This document shows, in pieces, positions 26,239 to 34,798 of a DNA stretch of 64,000 bases; the stretch's first letter is position 1; the number at the start of each line of letters is the position of its first letter. Origin of the DNA: Sedimenticola sp. (GTDB taxonomy: Bacteria; Pseudomonadota; Gammaproteobacteria; Chromatiales; Chromatiaceae). The stretch covers positions 1 to 64,000 of the forward strand of contig JALWRH010000041.1 of the NCBI GenBank assembly GCA_026994195.1, given 5' to 3'. Made by a program: the position numbers and the translations under genes. Under the pieces are notes generated by a model, which ran no database searches, was not told the DNA's origin, and saw only the letters and a program-made list of their open reading frames with translations.

Positions 26239-27673
26239 AAAGTTGTGTACCGGGCTCCACGGGTGAGGTGGCACCCTGGCGTCCCTGTTTCTCGCCTTTG
26301 TACCAGGACAACTTCTCGTGCAACTGCACGACCTCGCCCACAATGATCAGGGTAGGGGGCTTGGGTTTCTCGCGCTCCACTACTTCCAGAATATTGTTCA
26401 GCGTGCCGGTGAACACGCGTTGCAGATGCGTGGTTCCCTGCTGCACCAGGGCAATGGGCATCTGTGCAGAGACGCCGTGTTCGATCAGCTTGTCGATGAT
26501 CACCGGCAGGCCCATCAGGCCCATGTAGAAGACAATGGTCTGGTGGGGCTGGGCCAGCTGGTTCCAGTTCAGATTCATGCTGCCGTCCTTCAGGTGCCCG
26601 GTGACAAAGGTCACGGACTGGGCATAGTCCCGGTGGGTAAGGGGAATGCCAGAGTAGGTGGCGCAGCCGGATGCGGCGGTAATGCCGGGAATCACCTGAA
26701 AAGGGACGCCCTGTTCCGCCAGGGTATCGATTTCTTCCCCACCACGGCCAAAGATGAAAGGGTCGCCTCCCTTGAGGCGCACCACCCGCTTGCCTTCCTT
26801 GGCAAGTTTTGCCAACAGCTCGTTGATCTCCTCCTGGCGCATGGCATGACGGTCGCGTTCCTTGCCCACATAGATACGCTCGGCTTCCCTGCGCACCATT
26901 TCCAGCACGGGCTTGGCCACCAGGCGGTCGTAGACCACCACATCAGCCTGCTGCATCAGGCGTAGGGCGCGAAAAGTGAGCAGATCCGGATCGCCGGGAC
27001 CGCCACCCACCAGATAGACTTCGCCCATGCCTCGGCTGGGAGAGAAACTGTCCAGCTCTTTCTCCAGTACAGCTTCAGCTTCTTCCATATGGCCGGAAAA
27101 TACGCGCTCCGCCACGCTGCCCTGAAGAATGCGATCCCAGAAACGACGCCGGTCATCGGGGTTGGACAAAGCGCTCTTGACCTTGTCCCGGTAGCGGGCG
27201 GTGAGTTCTCCCAGACGGCCGTAACCCGCAGGAATAAGGGACTCCAGGCGAGCCCGGATCAGACGGGCCAGCACGGGGGACGCGCCACCTGTTGATACAG
27301 CCGCAACCACGGGAGAGCGGTCAATGACCGAAGGCATGATGAAATTCCCTGCATCAGGGTTGTCCACCACGTTGACCGGAATATTCTTCCTGTTGGCGGC
27401 CTCTGCAATAACACGGTTGGTTGCCGGGTCATCTGTGGCAGCGATGACTAATGCATACTCTTTGAGCAGGGAATCGGCATATTCCTGATCGTGATGAAGA
27501 ATATCCCCTTTGTCAGCCAGGTTCTGAAGCTCCGGACACAGTTCTGGGGCAATGACATGCACTTGGGCTCCTGCTTCACGCAGCAGGCGACACTTGCGTG
27601 CGGCCACATCGCCACCGCCAATGATGGCGCAGGGCCGGGATTTGACATTCAGGAAAACAGGAAGAAAATCCAT
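26237..27673 (-). CDS. cysG: Trifunctional siroheme synthase CysG
   Basis: 478 residues in the E. coli-type fusion. The N-terminal precorrin-2 dehydrogenase/ferrochelatase domain has the NAD motif AIIGGGDVAARKC and 'NVVDNPDAGNF'. The C-terminal uroporphyrinogen-III methyltransferase domain (from about residue 215) has 'VYLVGGGPGDPDLLT', 'RLKGGDPFIFGRGGEE' and 'GITAASGCA'. It makes siroheme from uroporphyrinogen III, the prosthetic-group precursor for DsrAB. It is divergent from rhd-tusA-dsrE2 and likely co-regulated through the shared AT-rich 175-bp spacer. Confidence 0.96.
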   Translation of the reverse strand: MDFLPVFLNVKSRPCAIIGGGDVAARKCRLLREAGAQVHVIAPELCPELQNLADKGDILHHDQEYADSLLKEYALVIAATDDPATNRVIAEAANRKNIPVNVVDNPDAGNFIMPSVIDRSPVVAAVSTGGASPVLARLIRARLESLIPAGYGRLGELTARYRDKVKSALSNPDDRRRFWDRILQGSVAERVFSGHMEEAEAVLEKELDSFSPSRGMGEVYLVGGGPGDPDLLTFRALRLMQQADVVVYDRLVAKPVLEMVRREAERIYVGKERDRHAMRQEEINELLAKLAKEGKRVVRLKGGDPFIFGRGGEEIDTLAEQGVPFQVIPGITAASGCATYSGIPLTHRDYAQSVTFVTGHLKDGSMNLNWNQLAQPHQTIVFYMGLMGLPVIIDKLIEHGVSAQMPIALVQQGTTHLQRVFTGTLNNILEVVEREKPKPPTLIIVGEVVQLHEKLSWYKGEKQGRQGATSPVEPGTQL

Positions 27674-27778
27674 TGCTTAGTAACCGTTGCAAGTATCGAA
27701 TGGTCGGTGAGCATAGCATAAGCGATTGTTTTGCATTGTAAAAACCGCACTATTATAAGCGTTTATGCTGTGCATACA

Positions 27779-27807
27779 TTGATTATATGAGGATATTATA
27801 ATATACT
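27779..27807 (+). promoter_or_regulatory. Sigma70-type promoter of rhd-tusA-dsrE2
   Basis: TTGATT (27779-27784), a 17-bp spacer and TATACT (27802-27807) lie 41 bp before the rhd start. The surrounding spacer is strongly AT-rich compared with the flanking genes. A minus-strand TATAAT (27757-27752) may serve cysG but lacks a good -35. Confidence 0.65.
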
Positions 27808-27848
27808 ACATCGATTCAGTTTGCCATTGACCCGATATCGAGGTTCGA

Positions 27849-28172
27849 ATGCAAGTCAAAGAGATCGACGTATCCGAGCTGAAAAAGCGCATGGATACGG
27901 GCGAGGATATTGTTTTGCTTGATATCCGTAGTGACGCTGAAGTGCGTCAGGGTATTCTGCCCGGCTCTGAGCATCTGCCCATGCATCTTATTCCCCTTAA
28001 GCTGCAGGATTTGCCCAGGGACAAGGATGTGATTTTGTACTGCCGCAGTGGCGCGCGTTCCTACCACGCCTGCGCTTTTCTGGAACAGCAGGGCATGAGC
28101 AACGCGCTCAATCTGCGCGGTGGCATACTCGATTGGGCGCGTCACGGCTATGAAATAGCCGCGCCCGCGTGA
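27849..28172 (+). CDS. Single-domain rhodanese of the rhd-tusA-dsrE2 cluster
   Basis: 107 residues with the compact GlpE-like rhodanese fold; active-site Cys in the loop 'LYCRSGARSYHAC' (about residue 65). By the known gene arrangement in sulfur oxidisers, it generates a protein persulfide passed to TusA and DsrE2. GAGG six bases before ATG 27849. First gene after the mapped promoter; tusA follows after 86 bp. Confidence 0.92.
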   Translation: MQVKEIDVSELKKRMDTGEDIVLLDIRSDAEVRQGILPGSEHLPMHLIPLKLQDLPRDKDVILYCRSGARSYHACAFLEQQGMSNALNLRGGILDWARHGYEIAAPA

Positions 28173-28258
28173 AAATTATCATCTGGTGCTTGCCTTTCTC
28201 TAAGAGTTAGAATATAAGAAAGCACTGTTATTTAACCCACAAACACTGGAGAAATCCC

Positions 28259-28489
28259 ATGGCTGATTTTGATGAAGAACTCGACGCAAGTGGCCTGAAC
28301 TGCCCTCTGCCCATTCTGCGCGCCAAGAAAGCACTGGCAGGGCTGGATACCGGCAAGGTACTGCACATCATTGCCACTGACCCTGGTTCCGTTAAAGACT
28401 TCGAAGCCTTTTCCAAACAGACCGGCAACGAACTGATGGAATCCAAGGAAGAAGGTGGCAAGTTCCATTTCCTGATCAAGAAAGCCTGA
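28259..28489 (+). CDS. tusA: TusA sulfur-carrier protein
   Basis: 76 residues, the full family length. The conserved CPxP motif appears in 'DASGLNCPLPILRAKKAL', with Cys about residue 15 as the persulfide carrier. Known role in sulfur oxidisers: takes sulfur from rhodanese and feeds DsrEFH/DsrC toward DsrAB. GGAGA precedes the ATG by about 7 bp. Sits between rhodanese and dsrE2 in the canonical trio. Confidence 0.95.
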   Translation: MADFDEELDASGLNCPLPILRAKKALAGLDTGKVLHIIATDPGSVKDFEAFSKQTGNELMESKEEGGKFHFLIKKA

Positions 28490-28538
28490 TTGCTTGTCTG
28501 ATATCTGAAACTGCGTACAAGCGCAGGGGAGAAGACGA

Positions 28539-29021
28539 ATGGAACAGAAAAAGTTGGCGATTATCGCCACCAAGGGCAGCCTGGACTGGGGCTATCCTCC
28601 CTTTATTCTTGGCTCCACTGCCGCAGCACTGGGTTATGAGGTAGAGATTTTCTTTACATTCTATGGCCTGCAACTGCTGAAAAAGGATCTTGATCACCTG
28701 CGTGTTACCCCTTTGGGTAACCCGGGTATGCCCATGCCTGGTGGCATGGAAAAGTGGATGCCCGTGCTGGTCACTGCTCTGCCCGGTATGGAAGCCATGA
28801 TGACTTCCATGATGAAGAAGCAGATGAAGGAAAAAGGTGTAGCCAGCCTGGAAGAACTGCGGGAGCTCAGCCAGGAGGCGGAAGTACGCTTTATCGCCTG
28901 TAACATGACGGTTGAGCTGTTCGATATGGAACCTTCCGACTTTATCGATGGCATTGAACTGGCGGGTGCCGCTCGTTTCTTTGAGTTTGCTGGGGATGCG
29001 GATATCTGCATGTACATGTAA
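28539..29021 (+). CDS. dsrE2: DsrE2-type DsrE-family protein
   Basis: 160 residues. DsrE/F-like Rossmann-type fold starting 'KLAIIATKGSLDWGYPPFIL', with a methionine- and proline-rich insert (PGMPMPGGMEKWM) and the conserved persulfide-binding Cys in 'FIACNMTVELF' near residue 123. Family knowledge: a membrane-associated sulfur carrier always found with rhd and tusA. GGGGAGAAG lies upstream of ATG 28539. Followed by a terminator 20 bp after the stop. Confidence 0.92.
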   Translation: MEQKKLAIIATKGSLDWGYPPFILGSTAAALGYEVEIFFTFYGLQLLKKDLDHLRVTPLGNPGMPMPGGMEKWMPVLVTALPGMEAMMTSMMKKQMKEKGVASLEELRELSQEAEVRFIACNMTVELFDMEPSDFIDGIELAGAARFFEFAGDADICMYM

Positions 29022-29040
29022 CTCATTGATTGAGAAGCAA

Positions 29041-29066
29041 AAAGCCGCCTGATGGCGGCTTTTTTA
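29041..29066 (+). terminator. Intrinsic terminator of rhd-tusA-dsrE2
   Basis: Perfect 9-bp stem AAAGCCGCC / GGCGGCTTT with TGAT loop followed by TTTATT. Because the stem ends in A/T runs on both sides it can also work for the convergent minus-strand gene. Confidence 0.88.
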
Positions 29067-29090
29067 TTGCCTGAAGGTATTGTTGGTGTT

Positions 29091-30182
29091 TCAGTTCAGC
29101 TGGTCGTACTCATCTGAGAAACAGGGATAGTCGATATAGCCTGCTTCACCGCCTCCGAAAAGTGTGGCTGCGTCCGCCTCATTCAAGGGTAGATTTTTCT
29201 CGAAGCGGTACACCAGATCTGGATTGGCTACAAAAGGGACGCCAAAAGCGACCAGGTCTGCCGCATTCCCCGTGACGGCGGCCTGGGCACATTCAAGGTT
29301 ATAGGCATTGTTTACCATGTACGGGCCTGTGTAGCTGTTTCGAAAAGCAGCATAATCAAGAGTTCTCGATTGAGTGCCCATGTCTCCTTCAAGGACATGC
29401 AAGTATGCAAGCTGGCGGGTGTCCAGCTGGCCGATGAAGTAGTCGAAATGTTCTTGTGGGTTGGAATCCAATATGGAATTGAAGCGATTCTCTGGAGACA
29501 GGCGTACACCCACGCGATTTGCCGGCCATAGGTCAATCACGGCATCGAGGATCTCATTCAACAGCCGCATACGCTGCTGCGCGCCACCTCCATAGGCATC
29601 GGTGCGCTGATTGCTGCTGTCACGCAGAAACTGGTCGATGAGAAAGCCGTTGGCGGCAAGTATTTCCACGCCATCGAATCCTGCCTGCCGGGCCATTTTT
29701 GCGCCGTGCTGAAATTGTGCAACCACATCGGCTATTTCCCCGGTTTCAAGGGCGCGTGGCGTCACAAAATCCTGGGGGCCGGTATAGGTCAGGGCCTGCC
29801 CCTCAGGGCGTAGTGCTGAAGGCGCTACTGGCAGGGTGTTGTCCGGCAGCAGGCTGGGGTGGGATATCCTTCCACAGTGTTGCAGTTGCAGAAATATATG
29901 TCCGCCAGTTGCATGAATAGCTTTGGTGATATTGCGCCAGCCTGCAGCCTGTTCTTCTGAATATATGCCGGGGGTAAAGAAGGCGCCTACTCCCTGGGGG
30001 GAGACGGGGGCTGCCTCGGCAATGATCAAGCCGGCGCTGGCGCGCTGCTGATAATAGGTGGTCATCATGGGAGTGGGGCAGCCATTCCGGTCGGCCCGGT
30101 TGCGCGTCAGAGGCGCCATGACGATTCGGTTGGCAAGGGTCAGGTCAGCTAAATGAATGGGTTCGAACAAGCCTGCAGGCAT
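29091..30182 (-). CDS. Old yellow enzyme family NADH:flavin oxidoreductase with altered active site
   Basis: 363 residues, FMN TIM barrel: 'LANRIVMAPLTRNRAD', 'LQLQHCGRISHPS', 'YGGGAQQRMRLL' and the phosphate-binding end 'DLVAFGVPFVANPDL'. The usual substrate-binding His-x2-Asn/His (as in EIHGANGYL) reads EILAANGFL here, so the first His is Leu while Asn is kept; a single base change would explain it. Role: ene-reduction of activated alkenes or nitro compounds, unless activity is changed. ATG 30182 has GGAG 6 bp upstream; the longer frame to 30224 lacks this. Confidence 0.9.
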   Translation of the reverse strand: MPAGLFEPIHLADLTLANRIVMAPLTRNRADRNGCPTPMMTTYYQQRASAGLIIAEAAPVSPQGVGAFFTPGIYSEEQAAGWRNITKAIHATGGHIFLQLQHCGRISHPSLLPDNTLPVAPSALRPEGQALTYTGPQDFVTPRALETGEIADVVAQFQHGAKMARQAGFDGVEILAANGFLIDQFLRDSSNQRTDAYGGGAQQRMRLLNEILDAVIDLWPANRVGVRLSPENRFNSILDSNPQEHFDYFIGQLDTRQLAYLHVLEGDMGTQSRTLDYAAFRNSYTGPYMVNNAYNLECAQAAVTGNAADLVAFGVPFVANPDLVYRFEKNLPLNEADAATLFGGGEAGYIDYPCFSDEYDQLN

Positions 30183-30368
30183 GAGGCACTCCTGTCGTCT
30201 GGAACAGTCGGCACGGATGAACATCCAAACCTGCCAGCAGTGTAAGACGATTGCTCCTGGCGATCAAACCAGGCCGCGGCAGAGGACATCCAACAGGGGA
30301 AGGGGCAAGTACGAGAATACTGCGGATTGCGGGTGAAAAGCGATCCGGCTGAATTGCGTCGTCTCTAA

Positions 30369-30445
30369 ACAGGATGTAGAAAAAGTCCCTCCCTGGACTT
30401 TTCAACTTTGAAAGAAGCGGAAAACGTGGGTTCCCGCTTCCTTCA
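30369..30445. repeat. Dispersed two-hairpin repeat, copy 1
   Basis: It starts ACAGGATGTAGAAAAAGTCC, includes hairpin AAAAGTCC/GGACTTTT, and ends with GAAGCGGAAAACG...CCCGCTTC. A second copy lies at 42603-42685 (ACAGGATTTTGAAAAACTCC ... GAAGCAGAAAACG...CGGCTTC); the last 27 bp match at 23 positions. It sits directly downstream of fadL. Confidence 0.7.
30378..30402 (-). terminator. Probable terminator of fadL, within dispersed repeat copy 1
   Basis: On the minus strand an 8-bp perfect stem (AAAAGTCC, 6-nt loop, GGACTTTT) runs into a T-rich tail. A second stem (30414-30440, about 10 bp with one G-T pair) lies between it and the fadL stop. Confidence 0.6.
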
Positions 30446-30450
30446 GGCCT

Positions 30451-31842
30451 CTAGAACTTGTAATTCAGCTGGGCGCTGAAGATGTTCACGTCGGAATCAT
30501 ATACGCCGACGGCCTGGTGCCCAGTGCTGTGATCCAGGGCGTTCAGGTCGGTATCATCGATGAATAGATGGGAATAACCCATGTCGAAGCCCAGCTTGTC
30601 GGACATCTGATAACCCAGACCGACAGCTACCCAGGTGCGGTCGTTGCCGGGGATGCGCGGCGTACGATAACTGGTCTTGCTGATGGGGGTTTCGTCATAA
30701 GCCCAGCCAGCGCGGAACACCCATTTGCTGTTGGGGCGGTAAGTGGCGCCCAGGGAGTAGCGCATGTTGTTGTCCCAGTTTTCCGGTTGCACGGTATCGG
30801 GTTGCGCAGGGTTTTCATATTTTATGACCAGCTCGTCGAAGCGGCTCCAACGGGTCCAGGTGGCATCGGCGAGGATGGCCCACTGGTCATTAAACGCGTG
30901 GTACAGGCTGAGCGATGCGGATTCGGGCAGATCCACGTCAGCCGTGGCGTTGGTGTCGCTGAACAGGGGAATGCCCATGTTCAGGATGGCCTGGAAGCCG
31001 CTGGGTACGCGGAAGTCTGCAGAGCCTTCCAGGTTTTGCTTGACATGGGAGCGATAGGCAAGACCCACACGGGTATGGTCGGTTATGTGGATCAATGCGC
31101 CAATGTTGAAACCGAAGCCCCAGTCGGAACCCTTGACCTTGGCATAGCCATCAGATCCCGTGGGCACCATTCCGGCTGCCGCACAGCTGCCAGTTGGGAT
31201 CTGTGGGATCTGGGCTTCGAGACCATAGCAAATGGTGCCGAAATCGACGTTATTGGAAAGGGTGGCGTCGATATACTGCGCGCTGATACCGCCGCCCAGG
31301 GAAACCCTGTCATTAATCTTGTAGGCAATGCTGGGATTGATGTTGATGGTGCGGATCTCGGAGCGTACAGCATGGTAGCGCCCAACCCAGTCCTTGTCAT
31401 ACTGGGTGGCCAGGCCAAAGGGCGCGTTTACACCCACGCCGGCGAACAGCTGATCGCTGAGCTGGGTGGAGAAGTAGAAGTTGGGAACCAGTGCGGTTTC
31501 ACCACCGTCATCATCAGAACCTGACAATGTGCCGGCGATGGGAGTGCCGCCGGTCAAAGCCGGATTGATGTAAGAGCCGCGATTGCTGAAATCCGCGCTT
31601 GGAACGATGACGTGTGCCGCCAGTACTGCCTGGGTGCCTTCCAGTTCGGTCATGCCGGCCGGATTGAAAAAGATGGTGGATGCATCTTCAGCAACAGCAG
31701 AGGCGCCGGCAAAGGCATTACCCATGCCGCTGGCGCTGTTCTCGATGATGGCGAACCCGGCAGAATGAGCGCTGAAGGATGAAGCGGCAACCAGGCCACC
31801 GATCAGCAGGCCCAGAGGCTTGCGAATGGTTGTCTTGATCAT
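30451..31842 (-). CDS. FadL/OmpP1/TodX-family outer-membrane transporter
   Basis: 463 residues with a signal peptide ending 'SSFSAHSA', then the hallmark mature start 'GFAIIENSASGMGNAFAG' and 'STIFFNPAGMTEL'. The rest alternates like a 14-strand beta-barrel and ends in the outer-membrane phenylalanine (SAQLNYKF). Family role: uptake of hydrophobic substrates such as long-chain fatty acids or aromatics across the outer membrane. Two cysteines (TICYGLEAQ..TGSCAAAG) may form a loop disulfide. Monocistronic with a long 5' leader. Confidence 0.93.
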   Translation of the reverse strand: MIKTTIRKPLGLLIGGLVAASSFSAHSAGFAIIENSASGMGNAFAGASAVAEDASTIFFNPAGMTELEGTQAVLAAHVIVPSADFSNRGSYINPALTGGTPIAGTLSGSDDDGGETALVPNFYFSTQLSDQLFAGVGVNAPFGLATQYDKDWVGRYHAVRSEIRTININPSIAYKINDRVSLGGGISAQYIDATLSNNVDFGTICYGLEAQIPQIPTGSCAAAGMVPTGSDGYAKVKGSDWGFGFNIGALIHITDHTRVGLAYRSHVKQNLEGSADFRVPSGFQAILNMGIPLFSDTNATADVDLPESASLSLYHAFNDQWAILADATWTRWSRFDELVIKYENPAQPDTVQPENWDNNMRYSLGATYRPNSKWVFRAGWAYDETPISKTSYRTPRIPGNDRTWVAVGLGYQMSDKLGFDMGYSHLFIDDTDLNALDHSTGHQAVGVYDSDVNIFSAQLNYKF

Positions 31843-32402
31843 GTTGTTTCGTCTCCCTTATTTGGAACTTGAATTTATGGTCAATGCCTTTAAGGAACCT
31901 CTGAGTGAATTCCTGAGCGTTCGCTGACCGGTCGAAATCTACCGTTTCTGCGTAATGAATCCTGGCCATTTTTCGGATGCCGTCAGGATTCATGCTTTGT
32001 GCTCAAGCTGCCTGATTGCCATCCGGATTCACGGAATCAGGTTGAAACAAACGCGAGGCGCATACAATTCTTGGCATATTGCCCTAAAGGCTATGTCAAT
32101 TGCGGCTAAAAAGCCAGTCTTATCCAGATAAGTTTATTGGCGCTGCCCGGGATCCCGGGTGTCCTGGGTTCCCTGTTCAAAGGTGGTATTTCTGATTTTC
32201 AGGAGGCTTCCCTGGTGGCTCTTGACCAAACGCAAATGATTGCCGGCAATTTTGTGGCAAGCTGATGCTTTAGCAGTTTATAATATAAGCTGGATTTATC
32301 GCTGGTATTTGCGGCATTTTGGAATCTCGACCTTGAGCTGGGTTCCTGCAGTGTTCCGCACACCCAAGCTGCGGCATCAGAAACAGGGGAGCATTCAGTA
32401 AC
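31843..32402. other. 560-bp divergent intergenic region fadL / LysR gene
   Basis: No credible gene. It holds a perfect 10-bp inverted repeat near the fadL side, a TTGACA-like -35 reading toward fadL (32099-32094) without a good -10, and a TATAAT (32279-32284) toward the LysR gene without a clear -35. Composition is lower in GC than its flanks. Confidence 0.7.
31955..31993. promoter_or_regulatory. Perfect inverted repeat upstream of fadL
   Basis: ATGAATCCTG (31955-31964) and CAGGATTCAT (31984-31993) are exact reverse complements separated by 19 bp. It lies about 115-150 bp upstream of the fadL start; it could be an operator pair or a leader hairpin. Confidence 0.5.
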
Positions 32403-33302
32403 ATGGCAGACAGAAGATTACAGGTTTTCTTCACCGTAGCGCGCCTGCTGAGTTTTACCAAGGCGGCTGAAACGCTGCACATGACCCAGCCTGCGGTGAC
32501 CTTTCAGGTTCGCCAGCTGGAAGAATATTTCAATACCCGTTTGTTCGACCGCACCCACAACCGTATCAGCCTCACGGAGGCGGGCACCCTGGTCTATGGT
32601 TACGCGGACAAGATCTTCGAGCTCTACAATGAAATGGAGAATATGATCAAGGACATGACGGGAGAGATCAGCGGCTCCCTGACCATTGGCGCCAGCACCA
32701 CCATTGCCGAGTATATGTTGCCTTCGCTATTGGGTGATTTCCGCAAACAGTACCAAGATGTGGTGATTCACCTGAAAGTATCCAATACCGAAGGTATCGT
32801 CTCCATGGTGGAGAACAACATCATCGATTTGGGCGTCGTGGAAGCGCCAGTGGGCAACAAGAATCTGGTGGTGGAAGAATGCCGTAGCGACCGCTTGGTG
32901 GCCATCGTGCCCAACGGGCATCCATTGGCCAGTCATGACGTGGTGCATCTGGATGAACTGCTGGAGTATCCTTTCATCTGTCGGGAAGAAGGTTCTGGTA
33001 CCCGGGAGGTGATCGAGGAATATGTCTGCCATGCCGAGGGCTGCAAGGATGGTCTGAATGTTGCCATGGAACTGGGCAGCCCGGAAGCGGTTAAAGGTGC
33101 GGTGGAAGCCGGCATGGGCATCTCCATCGTTTCTGAGGCCACCATAGCCAAGGAACTCAAGCTCGGCACTCTGGTGGCGGTAGAGCTGGATCCCCCCATG
33201 GAGCGGCCTTTCTCCTTCGTACACCAGAAGCAGAAATTTCGGGTGCGCGTCATGGATGAATTGCTGCAGTTTGCCCGTGGATATTGTAAAGAAGAAAGCT
33301 GA
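32403..33302 (+). CDS. LysR-family transcriptional regulator
   Basis: 299 residues. N-terminal winged helix-turn-helix 'VARLLSFTKAAETLHMTQPAVTFQVRQLEEYF'-type signature (residues about 8-40; e.g. AAETLHMTQPAVT) and a periplasmic-binding-like effector domain. The effector part resembles CysL/selenium-metabolism-type LysR proteins ('REEGSGTREVIEEY', 'GMGISIVSEATI'), often linked to sulfur or carbon metabolism; the exact ligand is not readable. Followed after 2 bp by an unknown gene and then a permease, probably co-transcribed. Confidence 0.92.
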   Translation: MADRRLQVFFTVARLLSFTKAAETLHMTQPAVTFQVRQLEEYFNTRLFDRTHNRISLTEAGTLVYGYADKIFELYNEMENMIKDMTGEISGSLTIGASTTIAEYMLPSLLGDFRKQYQDVVIHLKVSNTEGIVSMVENNIIDLGVVEAPVGNKNLVVEECRSDRLVAIVPNGHPLASHDVVHLDELLEYPFICREEGSGTREVIEEYVCHAEGCKDGLNVAMELGSPEAVKGAVEAGMGISIVSEATIAKELKLGTLVAVELDPPMERPFSFVHQKQKFRVRVMDELLQFARGYCKEES

Positions 33303-33304
33303 CT

Positions 33305-33700
33305 TTGTTTGCGCCCACGCCTCTCAATCTGCCCAAATCCCAGCGGCGTCTGTTGCGCCTGTACTCCGGGCTGGATGAAGGCCGCAAGGACAGCCTGCTG
33401 GCTTTTGCAGAGTTTCTTGCCCAGCAACAGGAGAATGCTGAAACACCGGATGCCTCCGCAACGGTCGAGGCGCAATCCCCTCTTGATATCCCCCGCCCGG
33501 AAGAGGAGAGTGTGGTGGCCGCCATGCGCCGTCTGACGCAAACCTATCCCATGATCGAGCGGGATGCTCTGCTGGATCGCGCCAGCAGCCTGATGATGGC
33601 GCACATGCTTCAGGGCCGGCCGGCAGCAGACGTCATCGATGAGCTGGAGACGCTGTTCAGTCAGCACTACCAGCACTACCTGCAGCAGTTTTCTGCCTGA
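33305..33700 (+). CDS. Conserved small helical protein, unknown function (TTG start)
   Basis: 131 residues if translated from TTG 33305, 2 bp after the LysR stop; no ATG or GTG fits the N-terminal sequence. Features: a basic start (PKSQRRLLRLYSGL), an amphipathic helix (DSLLAFAEFLAQQQ), a Glu/Pro-rich linker, then a helical C-terminal half (AAMRRLTQTYPMIERDALLDRAS). Reads as a soluble small helical protein. It is 9 bp before the AI-2E-type permease gene, so a linked role is possible. Family not recognised. Confidence 0.72.
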   Translation: MFAPTPLNLPKSQRRLLRLYSGLDEGRKDSLLAFAEFLAQQQENAETPDASATVEAQSPLDIPRPEEESVVAAMRRLTQTYPMIERDALLDRASSLMMAHMLQGRPAADVIDELETLFSQHYQHYLQQFSA

Positions 33701-33709
33701 GGGGGTGTC

Positions 33710-34798
33710 ATGCAGCTTATTGTGCAATGGGTAAAGCGAACTTTCTCCGACCCGCAGCTGGTGGTGCTCCTGTCCCTGTTGCTGGTGGGGTTCGTGGTCA
33801 TTATCACCATGGGCGATATGCTTGCGCCGGTGCTGGCCAGCATCGTTATTGCCTATCTTCTCGAAGGGCTGGTGGCGCCTCTGGAGAAACTGGGCCTGCC
33901 GCGCATGCTGGCGGTGGTCATCGTGTTCATTCTGTTTCTCATTTTCCTGGGGCTGATCATTTTTGGCCTCTTGCCGCTGCTGTCGCGCCAGGTCACACAG
34001 CTGGTGCAGCAACTGCCCAACATGTTGGCGGAGGGGCAGAAGACCCTGATGATGCTGCCGGAGAAGTATCCCGAGCTGATCACTGCAGACCAAGTACAAG
34101 AAGTCATCAGCACCATCGGCAGTGAAATCGGCAACATGGGGCAGCGGGTGTTGTCCTGGTCCCTGTCCTCGGTGGTTGGTGTGATCACCATTCTGGTGTA
34201 CCTGGTGCTCATGCCCCTGCTGGTGTTTTTCTTTCTCAAGGACAAGCGCCTGATACTGGGCTGGTTCGCCAGCATGCTGCCCAGGGACCGCAAGATCGCC
34301 CTGCATGTCTGGCGGGAAGTGGACGGGCAGATCTCCAACTATGTGCGTGGCAAGTTCTGGGAGATCATCATTGTCTGGTCCGCCAGTTTCGTGACCTTCA
34401 CCCTCATGAATCTGCAATATGCCATGTTGTTATCCGTGCTGGTGGGGCTTTCGGTCATCATTCCCTATATCGGGGCTACAGTGGTCACCTTTCCGGTACT
34501 GATCGTTGCCTGGTTCCAGTGGGGTTGGACAGCAGATTTCGGCTGGCTGGCCCTGGCCTATTTCATCATTCAGGCCCTGGATGGCAATGTGCTGGTACCC
34601 CTGCTGTTTTCAGAGGTGGTGAGCTTGCACCCCATCGCCATTATCGTGGCTATTCTCGTATTCGGCGGATTCTGGGGATTCTGGGGGGTGTTCTTCGCGA
34701 TTCCTCTGGCAACCCTGGTGAACGCGGTCATCCAGGCCTGGCCAACACGGAAGGAACTGGACGACAAGCTGGCGGAGCAGGAAGCTGTTTCTTCATAA
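33710..34798 (+). CDS. AI-2E transporter (PerM/YdiK) family permease
   Basis: 362 residues, about eight helices, with the family's central long soluble segment ('LVQQLPNMLAEGQKTL') and the conserved end region 'IIPYIGATVVTFPVL ... GNVLVPLLFSE'. Members include TqsA-like exporters and Na+/H+ antiporters, so the substrate is unknown. Nine bp after the unknown gene; its 3' end overlaps the convergent kinase gene by 6 bp. Confidence 0.92.
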   Translation: MQLIVQWVKRTFSDPQLVVLLSLLLVGFVVIITMGDMLAPVLASIVIAYLLEGLVAPLEKLGLPRMLAVVIVFILFLIFLGLIIFGLLPLLSRQVTQLVQQLPNMLAEGQKTLMMLPEKYPELITADQVQEVISTIGSEIGNMGQRVLSWSLSSVVGVITILVYLVLMPLLVFFFLKDKRLILGWFASMLPRDRKIALHVWREVDGQISNYVRGKFWEIIIVWSASFVTFTLMNLQYAMLLSVLVGLSVIIPYIGATVVTFPVLIVAWFQWGWTADFGWLALAYFIIQALDGNVLVPLLFSEVVSLHPIAIIVAILVFGGFWGFWGVFFAIPLATLVNAVIQAWPTRKELDDKLAEQEAVSS

